From assembly GCA_002428895.1 (NCBI GenBank), contig DIYC01000174.1, positions 1,808-7,654 of the forward strand: DNA of 5,847 bases, read 5' to 3'. Position numbers and translations under genes: made by a program. This DNA comes from Burkholderiales bacterium UBA6064 (GTDB lineage Bacteria > Pseudomonadota > Gammaproteobacteria > Burkholderiales > Burkholderiaceae_B). The notes under the pieces were generated by a model that was not told where the DNA came from, did no database searches, and worked only from the letters and a program-made list of their open reading frames with translations. Position 1 is the stretch's first letter, and every line of letters starts with the position of its first letter. Below are positions 1-5,104 of this stretch, piece by piece.

Positions 1-194
1 GGGACGCATTGGAGCGTTTTGCAAGCTTGAATGGGCCAGCCTTTTATGGTTTGCCTGTGAACACAAGGCGTGTTCATCTAGAGAAAAAAGTAACAACGAT
101 TCCCAATAGTTTACCGTTTGTTGCCGGTAGTCAGATTGTGCCTTTTCGAGCTGGTGAGCAAATTCAATGGGATTATTGTTCCGATTCTTTGTGA
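1..194 (+). CDS. pyrC: Dihydroorotase, C-terminal fragment (5' end outside window)
   Basis: This is the last 63 codons of a dihydroorotase, read in the frame beginning GAC at position 3 and ending at TGA 192-194. Dihydroorotase is the cytoplasmic zinc enzyme that interconverts N-carbamoyl-aspartate and dihydroorotate in de novo pyrimidine synthesis. The recognisable segment is LNGPAFYGLPVN, followed by a hydrophilic stretch and PFRAGEQIQWDY, which match the end of the PyrC (E. coli-type, about 345 aa) family. The metal ligands and catalytic residues lie upstream and cannot be checked. The gene is followed, after 70 bp, by a DUF3025 gene on the same strand, an order I associate with Burkholderiales. 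No terminator hairpin is visible after the stop. The frame is also open at codons before position 9, so the truncation is due only to the window edge. Confidence 0.9.
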   Translation, partial: DALERFASLNGPAFYGLPVNTRRVHLEKKVTTIPNSLPFVAGSQIVPFRAGEQIQWDYCSDSL

Positions 195-264
195 GTTCTG
201 GTTTGTTCATGGTGGCAGTTGGGTTGCAGTCAGGTTAACAATTGCTTAGTGAGTTGGTGGTTTG
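195..264. other. Short pyrC to DUF3025 spacer
   Basis: This 70-bp spacer is rich in G and T. It shows no convincing terminator hairpin and no good promoter pair. There is no strong Shine-Dalgarno sequence; the best purine-like stretch is GGTGG at 256-260, close to the downstream start. The lack of a terminator suggests that the DUF3025 gene may be cotranscribed with pyrC, which is an inference only. Confidence 0.4.
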
Positions 265-1032
265 ATGTCTTGTTCGTGGTTGTCGCCTTGGGTGTCGTTT
301 TTTCCTGATCATTTGTTGCTGCCAAGCAATACGCATTCACAAGGATGGTGTGCTGAAGGCTTAAATCGGTTGGCTCAGGTTTGTGCGCTTAAAATTGGGG
401 TTGAGTTTGAATATGTGACGCAGCATTTGCCTGCTATGTTGTATGAGCAGAAAGTATATGCTGGCACAGTGCCTACCCGAGATGTTTTGCACGATTGGTA
501 CAACGGCTTGGTGTGGTTGCTATTTCCGAACACCAAACGACAAATTTCAATTCAGCATGTTGATGCAAATATTGACTTGAACTCGGGTAATGGGCGTAAT
601 TCAGTTCGTAATGTGCTGACCTTATTTGATGAAAGCGGTGCCCTGTTATTAACAAGTCAGCAGGAATTTATGCATGCTTTAAGTCATCATGATTGGCATG
701 CTGTGTTTGTTAAGTATCGCGCGTATTGGCACTCGGACGTTCAGTTGAATGTATTTGGTCATGGTTTACTAGAAGCATTGCATCAGCCTTATAAAGGTTT
801 ATGTGCAAAGGTCTGGATGCTGTGCTTGCCCAAAAATCACTTGGTATTCCGCACCAAACAGAGTGAGCTGTATGGTGTGTTGGATACGTGCTTGGCGGAA
901 CAAATTGTTTTGATGCGTCATCCGAAACAGCTGCAACCCTTACCTGTGATGGGAGTGCCTGGGTGGTTTGAGCAGAATGAACAGCTTGATTTTTATTTAG
1001 ATCGGTCTGTTTTTCGCCCAAAGCCAACATAA
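265..1032 (+). CDS. DUF3025 family protein, function unknown
   Basis: This 255-residue protein matches what I know of the DUF3025 family, for which no biochemical function is established. The family signature is visible in order: HDWYNGLVWLLFPNTK around residues 76-91, the GNGRNSVRNVLTLFDESGA block around 109-126, and a GHGLLEALHQPYKGLCAKVW block in the C-terminal half, near residues 165-185. There is no signal peptide or convincing membrane segment, so it is probably cytoplasmic. The ATG at 265 is chosen over the adjoining TTG at 262 because an in-frame TGA at 250-252 leaves no other upstream choice and ATG is the stronger codon. The ribosome binding site is weak, at best GGTGG at 256-260. 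The gene lies between pyrC and rnpB, and the promoter of rnpB follows within 35 bp of its stop. The family call is made from motif memory, not a database search. Confidence 0.8.
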   Translation: MSCSWLSPWVSFFPDHLLLPSNTHSQGWCAEGLNRLAQVCALKIGVEFEYVTQHLPAMLYEQKVYAGTVPTRDVLHDWYNGLVWLLFPNTKRQISIQHVDANIDLNSGNGRNSVRNVLTLFDESGALLLTSQQEFMHALSHHDWHAVFVKYRAYWHSDVQLNVFGHGLLEALHQPYKGLCAKVWMLCLPKNHLVFRTKQSELYGVLDTCLAEQIVLMRHPKQLQPLPVMGVPGWFEQNEQLDFYLDRSVFRPKPT

Positions 1033-1066
1033 TTTGGCAATATATCTCACTCGAATTAGTGCAGGC

Positions 1067-1095
1067 TTGCTCTGTGAATGGGTTGAAAGTAGACT
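1067..1095 (+). promoter_or_regulatory. Probable sigma-70 promoter of rnpB
   Basis: The -35 element is TTGCTC at 1067-1072 and the -10 element is TAGACT at 1090-1095, separated by exactly 17 bp. A start about 7 bp after the -10 box falls at G1102, which is also the first base of the P1 helix of RNase P RNA. That agreement is the main support, because each hexamer alone is only a moderate match (3/6 and 4/6). The promoter sits in the 69-bp gap after the DUF3025 stop codon. Confidence 0.6.
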
Positions 1096-1101
1096 GTTTG
1101 A

Positions 1102-1494
1102 GGAAGTACGCTGGGCGGTCGCTGGTTAGTTTGTTGTAATCAGAGGAAAGTCCGGACTCCAGGGGACTAGGGTGCTGGCTAACGGCCAGTCGCTATACAG
1201 CAAGTTTTTTGCTTAAAGCGAAGGAAAGTGCCACAGAAAATATACCGCCGATGACTTGATTGGCAAGTACAGGTAAGGGCGAACCGGTGGTGTAAGAGAC
1301 CACCGCAACTTTGGTAACAAAGTTGGCAGGGTAAACCCCACTCGGAGCAACACCAAATAGGCGTACAGCTTTATGCAACATAAGTCCTTATGTGTACGCG
1401 GGTAGGTGGCTAGAGCCAAGTAGTAATATTTGGCCCAGAGGAATGACCGTCAGGGCGAAAGCTTGAACAGAATCCGGCTTACAGGCGTGCTTTC
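1102..1494 (+). ncRNA. rnpB: RNase P RNA, bacterial type A
   Basis: This is the catalytic RNA of ribonuclease P, which with the RnpA protein removes 5' leaders from pre-tRNAs. The universal P4 core is present: AGAGGAAAGTCCGGACTCC at 1142-1160 and ACAGAATCCGGCTTA at 1467-1481. Helices that can be drawn by hand include P1 (1102-1111 with 1485-1494, two wobble pairs), P2 (1114-1120 with 1445-1451), a short P3 (1122-1128 with 1137-1143), P13 (1285-1291 with 1299-1305), P14 (1306-1313 with 1318-1325, GTAA loop), P16 (1361-1367 with 1393-1399) and P17 (1378-1383 with 1388-1392/1393). The P17 loop GTCC (1384-1387) can pair with GGAC (1164-1167) as the P6 pseudoknot, a type A feature. GGTAA at 1330-1334 is the L15 site that binds the tRNA 3' CCA. 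The mature length of about 393 nt is near the E. coli value of 377. The ends are set by P1 and the promoter and may be off by a few bases. Confidence 0.96.
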
Positions 1495-1646
1495 TTTTTC
1501 TTCCTCCCTTATTCGATCTGCATAATCTTCATCTAATGCTTTTAAAAAGTTCCCTATATCTTTATTTTTATTCAATTTATTTTTGATTCCCCTGTTTTTT
1601 TGGCTCTAAGTGCTTGGCGCTAAAAGGATTTTTTATCTTTTTTTGC
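1495..1646. other. AT-rich spacer between rnpB and the dcw promoter
   Basis: This stretch is T-rich and shows no coding region on either strand that resembles a real gene. A pyrimidine tract (1491-1509) directly follows the 3' strand of rnpB helix P1, so P1 plus the T5 run at 1495-1499 is the only arrangement resembling a terminator. A 5-bp hairpin (1609-1613 with 1617-1621) and an A/T-only-like hairpin (1622-1629 with 1635-1642) followed by T are both too weak to call as terminators. The segment presumably contains the rnpB 3' trailer that is trimmed during maturation. Confidence 0.5.
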
Positions 1647-1675
1647 TTGACCATTGTTGGGTTTATGCGTAAAGT
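1647..1675 (+). promoter_or_regulatory. Probable dcw cluster promoter (Pmra)
   Basis: The -35 element is TTGACC at 1647-1652 (5 of 6 consensus bases) and the -10 element is TAAAGT at 1670-1675 (4 of 6), with a 17-bp spacer. Transcription would begin near 1682, giving a leader of about 38 nt before the mraZ start codon. The MraZ repeat array begins inside the -10 box and runs past the predicted start, which is the expected arrangement for repression by blocking RNA polymerase. The promoter is predicted from sequence only. Confidence 0.6.
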
Positions 1676-1709
1676 GGAAATTGGTGGGAGAAAGTGTAAT
1701 TTTGTGGGG
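1674..1709 (+). promoter_or_regulatory. MraZ operator: four direct repeats with 10-bp phasing
   Basis: Four direct repeats start at 1674 (GTGGAA), 1684 (GTGGGA), 1694 (GTGTAA) and 1704 (GTGGGG), each exactly 10 bp apart, so they lie on one face of the helix. E. coli MraZ is known to bind TGGGN repeats separated by 5 nt in front of mraZ, and this array has the same unit and spacing. The third copy is degenerate (TGTAA). The array overlaps the predicted -10 box and transcription start, and its last copy runs into the mraZ ribosome binding region. Negative autoregulation by the product of the next gene is the natural inference. Confidence 0.8.
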
Positions 1710-1710
1710 A
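1706..1710 (+). promoter_or_regulatory. mraZ ribosome binding site within the last MraZ repeat
   Basis: GGGGA at 1706-1710 is the only Shine-Dalgarno-like sequence ahead of the GTG start at 1720, with a spacing of 9 nt. It overlaps the fourth GTGGGG operator repeat, so the same bases would serve in DNA as operator and in mRNA as ribosome binding site. The match to the anti-Shine-Dalgarno sequence is modest. Confidence 0.5.
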
Positions 1711-1719
1711 TTATAATCT

Positions 1720-2148
1720 GTGTTTCAGGGAAGCTCTTCAATATCAATGGATGCAAAAGGCAGGCTGAATGTGCCGCAAAAGCATCGTGATGCACTGTTA
1801 GCCCAGTGTGAAGGTGCTTTGACATTGACTAAACATCCAACGGGCTGTTTATTACTTTTTCCAAGACCTGTTTGGGAGCAGCATCGTGAAAAAATTGCTG
1901 CGTGGCCCATGTCAGCAAGACCTTGGCAACGAATATTTTTACGGTTTGCAGCCGATGTTGAGATTGATGGTTCGGGTCGTATTCTTGTTTCTCCTGAATT
2001 ACGTGAAGCGGCTGGTTTGAATAAAGACATCATGATGTTGGGTATGGGTAGTCATTTTGAAATTTGGGATGCAACGTTGTTGAAAGTAGAAGAAGAAAAA
2101 GCAATCGCAGCGGGTATGCCCGAAAGTTTGGGCAATTTTACATTTTAG
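1720..2148 (+). CDS. mraZ: Transcriptional regulator MraZ
   Basis: This 142-residue protein is a full-length MraZ, a DNA-binding protein with two AbrB-like (SpoVT) halves that forms ring oligomers and, in E. coli, represses its own dcw operon. The two half-site signatures D-x-x-G-R are visible as DAKGR (residues 11-15) and DGSGR (83-87). The first is followed by [10 protein letters not shown] and the second by [13 protein letters not shown]. The block [17 protein letters not shown] and the ending NFTF resemble betaproteobacterial MraZ. The start is GTG at 1720, chosen because MFQGSS is the conserved N-terminus of the family; a later ATG at 1747 would remove the first DNA-binding segment. It is the first gene of the operon, 7 bp ahead of rsmH, and its expected binding sites lie directly upstream. 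Confidence 0.96.
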   Translation: MFQGSSSISMDAKGRLNVPQKHRDALLAQCEGALTLTKHPTGCLLLFPRPVWEQHREKIAAWPMSARPWQRIFLRFAADVEIDGSGRILVSPELREAAGLNKDIMMLGMGSHFEIWDATLLKVEEEKAIAAGMPESLGNFTF

Positions 2149-2155
2149 GGTTGGA

Positions 2156-3088
2156 ATGACTGTGCATATTCCAGTCTTGCTGGAGCCAACAATCAGGGAG
2201 TTGGTTATGAACCCATCAGGAACATATGTCGATTGTACTTTTGGCCGTGGTGGTCATAGTCAAGCCTTGTTGCGGGTATTGAATCAACAGGGACGTTTAA
2301 TTGCTTTGGATCGAGATCCTGAGGCTGTATCTGAAATGCGATCGATTTTGGATAGTCGTTTTACTGGGGTTTATTCGCCGTTTTCTGATTTAGATCGGGT
2401 ATTGCAGCAGTTGGGTGTGTCGTCGTTAGATGGCGTACTCATGGATGTTGGTGTGTCTTCTCCGCAAATTGATCAACCACAAAGGGGTTTTAGTTTTCGG
2501 CAAGATGGGCCATTGGATATGAGAATGGATCCGCAGGTGGGACAGTCTGCGGCTGATTTTGTGAATCATGCATCAGAGCATGAAATTAAAGAGGTGATTA
2601 AACAGTATGGGGAAGAACGGTTTGCTTTTCAGATTGCAGCAGCGATTGTTGCTCGCCGCACGCAGCGGCAGATCACTACAACGCTCGACCTTGCCCAGAT
2701 CGTGGCAGGGTGTGTCCGCACGCGTGAGCCGGGGCAGAACCCGGCAACTCGCACCTTTCAAGCTTTACGGATTTACGTCAACCAAGAGCTTGCGCAGCTT
2801 GAGCAGGGCTTAATTAAAGCGTTTCATGCGTTAAAAGTGGGTGGTCGGCTTGCTGTGATTAGTTTTCATTCGCTTGAAGATCGATTAGTGAAGCAATTCA
2901 TCGAGAGGCTTGCAAATCCTAAGTCATTGCAAGATCAAAAGTTACGTAAGTTGCCGATTCAAGATCCAGTGCCTGTATTACGTAAGGTCATTCGAGTTAA
3001 GCCAAGCGCCGAAGAGTCAAGTTGTAATCCTAGGTCTCGTTCGGCAGTTCTTCGTGTTACTGAGAAAATAGCAGAGGTCAGAGAATGA
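2156..3088 (+). CDS. rsmH: 16S rRNA (cytosine(1402)-N4)-methyltransferase RsmH
   Basis: This 310-residue protein (also called MraW) is full length for the family. RsmH uses S-adenosylmethionine to methylate N4 of C1402 in the 16S rRNA decoding centre, acting in the cytoplasm on the small subunit. The SAM-binding region is seen as YVDCTFGRGGHS (24-35) and ALDRDP (50-55), followed by LMDVGVSSPQID (95-106), the RGFSFRQDGPLDMRMD segment, the PATRTFQALRIYVNQEL segment, VISFHSLEDRLVK (234-246) and the C-terminal NPRSRSAVLR (from residue 291). The ATG at 2156 follows the mraZ stop by 7 bp, and AGGG at 2147-2150 overlaps that stop. Its TGA overlaps the ftsL ATG. Codons 166-201 are oddly GC-rich compared with the rest of the gene (see the separate entry). 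No key motif is missing. Confidence 0.97.
   Translation: MTVHIPVLLEPTIRELVMNPSGTYVDCTFGRGGHSQALLRVLNQQGRLIALDRDPEAVSEMRSILDSRFTGVYSPFSDLDRVLQQLGVSSLDGVLMDVGVSSPQIDQPQRGFSFRQDGPLDMRMDPQVGQSAADFVNHASEHEIKEVIKQYGEERFAFQIAAAIVARRTQRQITTTLDLAQIVAGCVRTREPGQNPATRTFQALRIYVNQELAQLEQGLIKAFHALKVGGRLAVISFHSLEDRLVKQFIERLANPKSLQDQKLRKLPIQDPVPVLRKVIRVKPSAEESSCNPRSRSAVLRVTEKIAEVRE
2651..2758 (+). other. GC-rich patch with shifted codon use inside rsmH
   Basis: Counting by hand, 26 of the 36 codons in this stretch (72%) end in G or C, against 9 of the 30 codons just before it (30%). Overall GC over 2651-2760 is about 66%, against about 38% in the preceding 60 bp and 47% in the following 60 bp. The reading frame is intact and encodes an expected RsmH segment (about residues 166-201). 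The cause is not known; a short recombination tract or selection on RNA structure are both possible. Confidence 0.7.
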
Positions 3089-3366
3089 CTAAGCTGAATT
3101 TTCTCTTGTTGGCTTTGGTGGTGTATTGTGCCATGCTGGTTGTTGAGTCTCAGCATGAATCGCGTAGCTTATTTGTGCAGTTGGGAAGCGCCCAGCAAGT
3201 TGAGCGTCATCTAGAGGTGGCGTTTAGTCGTTTGCAATTAGAGCAAGTTGCTTTGGCCAAGGGAGAACGAATAGATCAAATTGCTCGTGAGCAACTTGAA
3301 ATGCAGAGGCCAACTCCAGAGCAAACTGTGTTTATGCGTTCTGACGGGAGTGTTGATTATGACTAG
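3085..3366 (+). CDS. ftsL: Cell division protein FtsL
   Basis: FtsL is a small bitopic membrane protein which, with FtsB and FtsQ, forms the complex that activates the FtsW-FtsI septal peptidoglycan synthase. The 93-residue product has a five-residue cytoplasmic tail (MTKLN), one membrane segment (about residues 6-21, FLLLALVVYCAMLVVE), then a polar helix-forming region (about 24-70) suited to a coiled coil with FtsB, and a TPEQTVFM tail. This layout and the SQHESRSLFVQL segment match short betaproteobacterial FtsL proteins; E. coli FtsL is longer (121 aa), with a larger cytoplasmic tail. ATG 3085 overlaps the rsmH stop as ATGA, with AGAGG at 3073-3077 as ribosome binding site. FtsL diverges quickly, so the call rests on position, topology and the short motif. 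Confidence 0.92.
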   Translation: MTKLNFLLLALVVYCAMLVVESQHESRSLFVQLGSAQQVERHLEVAFSRLQLEQVALAKGERIDQIAREQLEMQRPTPEQTVFMRSDGSVDYD

Positions 3367-5104
3367 GCCAGTGCGTTATGGCGGAGGGGAGTTGCTTGAA
3401 TTGCGCTTGCCAGCATGGCGGTCTCGTTTTGCTTGGTTGTGTGTGTTAGTTGCTTTTGTGATGTTGATCGGACGTGCCGCATGGTTACAGGTTGTATCCA
3501 ATGAGTTTTTGAAAGAGCAAGGGGCTAAGAGAATTGAACGAACCTTGCCATTACGAGCAAATCGTGGCGCTTTGCTTGACCGTAATCACGTCGTTTTGGC
3601 TCAAAGTGTCCCAGCGCAAGCGATTTGGTATGATGGACAACAAACAAAACACATGACTTCAGCACAAGTTAAACAGTTGGCGGGTTTGCTGAACCGAAAT
3701 GAGGGTGCCATTAGAGCACGCATGTTCAATGAAACACGTCGATTTGTTTATTTGGAAAGGCAGGTTGAGCCACATATTGCACAGCAGATACGCGCGTTAA
3801 AAATTGCAGGTATTGGATTTTTGACAGAAAGTAAGCGATTTTACCCACAAGGTGAAATGTTGTCGCAGTTGATCGGATTTACTGATCTTGAAGATCGGGG
3901 GCAAGAGGGTATTGAGTTGGCCTTTAATCAAAGGCTGACCGGAAAAGATGGTGAGCGTAGTGTTATTCGTGATCGCTTGGGTAATGTGATCGAGGAAGTG
4001 AAAGCTTTGATTCCTGCAACTAACGGTCAAGACTTGGTGTTGTCGGTTGATTCTGATTTACAGTTTGTCGTCATGAATGAACTTCGTAAGGCTTTGATTC
4101 AGCATAAAGCAAAAGCTGGGGCTGTGGTTGTGTTGCATGCTAAAACGGGTGAAGTCCTGGCCATGGCTAATTTGCCTACGTATGACCCTAACGATCGTTC
4201 AAGTTTGCGGGGTGAAAGTTTAAGGAACCGTGTGTTTACGGATATGTTTGAGCCAGGTTCTACATTGAAACCGTTTACTGTTGCTCTAGCACTTGATCAA
4301 GGCAAGGTGCAGGCTTTAACACAAATCGATACGGGTGAAGGGCGATTAAGGATTGGTCCGGCAGTCATCAGTGATGTGAAGGAAAAAGGAATTTTAACGG
4401 TTGAAGAAATAATCGAAAAATCAAGCAATGTGGGCACTTCCAAAATAGCATTGGCGCTTAATTCGGTCGATATGTGGCAGTTTTTTCATCATTTGGGTTT
4501 TGGACAAACACCAGGTGTGCGTTTTCCTGGTGCTGTTGCTGGTTTGGTAAGGCCCTGGCAAGATTGGAGGCCGATTGAACAGGCAACTATGTCCTACGGT
4601 CATGGCATCTCTGTATCATTAATTCAATTAGCTCAAGCGTATACTGTGTTTGCGAATCAAGGGCGGTTGGTGCCAGTGCGTCTCACTCGAGACGTAGATT
4701 CAATAAGCATTGATGGGTTTAGGCGGGTCATGAAACCTGAAACGGCGGAATCCATGTTGCATATGCTTAAACTTGCGGCGGGCCCTAATGGTACTGCACC
4801 TCAAGCGCGTGTTAATGGTTATAGTGTTGCGGGTAAAACGGGCACTGCGCGTAAACAAGAGGGTGGGCGTTATATTAAAAAGTATGTTTCTTCGTTTGTG
4901 GGATTGGCGCCCGCAAACAATCCAGAGGTTATTGTTGCGGTAATGATTGATGAGCCTTCGACTGGAATTTATTATGGTGGTTTGGTGGCGGCTCCAGTTT
5001 TTTCTGCAATTACTCAAAATGCTCTAAGACGTTTGGGTGTTCAGCCTGATGAAATTAATTCGAGTCAAAATTTGGTTCTAAGAAGTTCAGGGGCGCGTTC
5101 ATGA
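3359..5104 (+). CDS. ftsI: Septal peptidoglycan D,D-transpeptidase FtsI (PBP3)
   Basis: This 581-residue class B penicillin-binding protein crosslinks peptidoglycan at the division septum and is the target of several beta-lactams. It has a short cytoplasmic N-terminus, one membrane anchor (about 24-45), a pedestal domain containing the RANRGALLDRN segment, and a C-terminal transpeptidase domain. The active-site motifs are complete: S301-T-L-K304 with the nucleophilic serine, S355-S-N357, and K493-T-G495, all close to E. coli FtsI positions (588 aa). The start is ATG 3359, with GGGAG at 3346-3350 as ribosome binding site. The frame stays open back to 3281, but those 26 extra codons lie within ftsL and would put an unrelated segment before the conserved start. 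It overlaps ftsL by 8 bp and murE by 4 bp, which suggests translational coupling. Its partner FtsW should be encoded downstream of the window. Confidence 0.97.
   Translation: MTRPVRYGGGELLELRLPAWRSRFAWLCVLVAFVMLIGRAAWLQVVSNEFLKEQGAKRIERTLPLRANRGALLDRNHVVLAQSVPAQAIWYDGQQTKHMTSAQVKQLAGLLNRNEGAIRARMFNETRRFVYLERQVEPHIAQQIRALKIAGIGFLTESKRFYPQGEMLSQLIGFTDLEDRGQEGIELAFNQRLTGKDGERSVIRDRLGNVIEEVKALIPATNGQDLVLSVDSDLQFVVMNELRKALIQHKAKAGAVVVLHAKTGEVLAMANLPTYDPNDRSSLRGESLRNRVFTDMFEPGSTLKPFTVALALDQGKVQALTQIDTGEGRLRIGPAVISDVKEKGILTVEEIIEKSSNVGTSKIALALNSVDMWQFFHHLGFGQTPGVRFPGAVAGLVRPWQDWRPIEQATMSYGHGISVSLIQLAQAYTVFANQGRLVPVRLTRDVDSISIDGFRRVMKPETAESMLHMLKLAAGPNGTAPQARVNGYSVAGKTGTARKQEGGRYIKKYVSSFVGLAPANNPEVIVAVMIDEPSTGIYYGGLVAAPVFSAITQNALRRLGVQPDEINSSQNLVLRSSGARS

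Noticed and set aside
262..264. TTG at 262 as start of the DUF3025 gene
   Set aside because: It directly precedes an ATG at 265, adds one residue and offers no better ribosome binding site spacing.
1193..1419. Two minus-strand open frames of 62 and 68 codons across rnpB
   Set aside because: They lie wholly inside a well-supported structured RNA gene and resemble no known protein.
1622..1642. Hairpin followed by T run after rnpB as an intrinsic terminator
   Set aside because: The stem is nearly all A-T with a G-T wobble and would be unstable. It also runs up to the -35 box of the mraZ promoter.
1712..1717. Perfect TATAAT just before the mraZ start codon
   Set aside because: A start about 7 bp downstream would fall inside mraZ, after its GTG, and no -35 element lies at a suitable distance. 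It is likely a chance AT-rich match.
1577..1825. Minus-strand open frame of 82 codons over the spacer and mraZ start
   Set aside because: Its composition is that of antisense AT-rich DNA, it overlaps the promoter, operator and start of mraZ, and has no ribosome binding site or recognisable motif.
1725..2033. Minus-strand open frame of 102 codons antisense to mraZ
   Set aside because: It is a shadow of the conserved mraZ frame with no recognisable protein features. The same applies to minus-strand frames at 473-655, 710-1030, 2573-2761, 2959-3156, 3797-4030, 4421-4603 and 4700-5017.
2607..2813. Plus-strand 68-codon frame within rsmH, overlapping the GC-rich patch
   Set aside because: The rsmH frame there encodes conserved family residues. 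The alternative product is arginine/leucine-rich with no known motif and is a by-product of the GC-rich codons.
3281..3358. Upstream extension of ftsI to an earlier TTG start at 3281
   Set aside because: It adds 26 residues encoded in an alternative frame of ftsL, has no homology to PBP3 N-termini, and the ATG at 3359 has a well-spaced GGGAG ribosome binding site.
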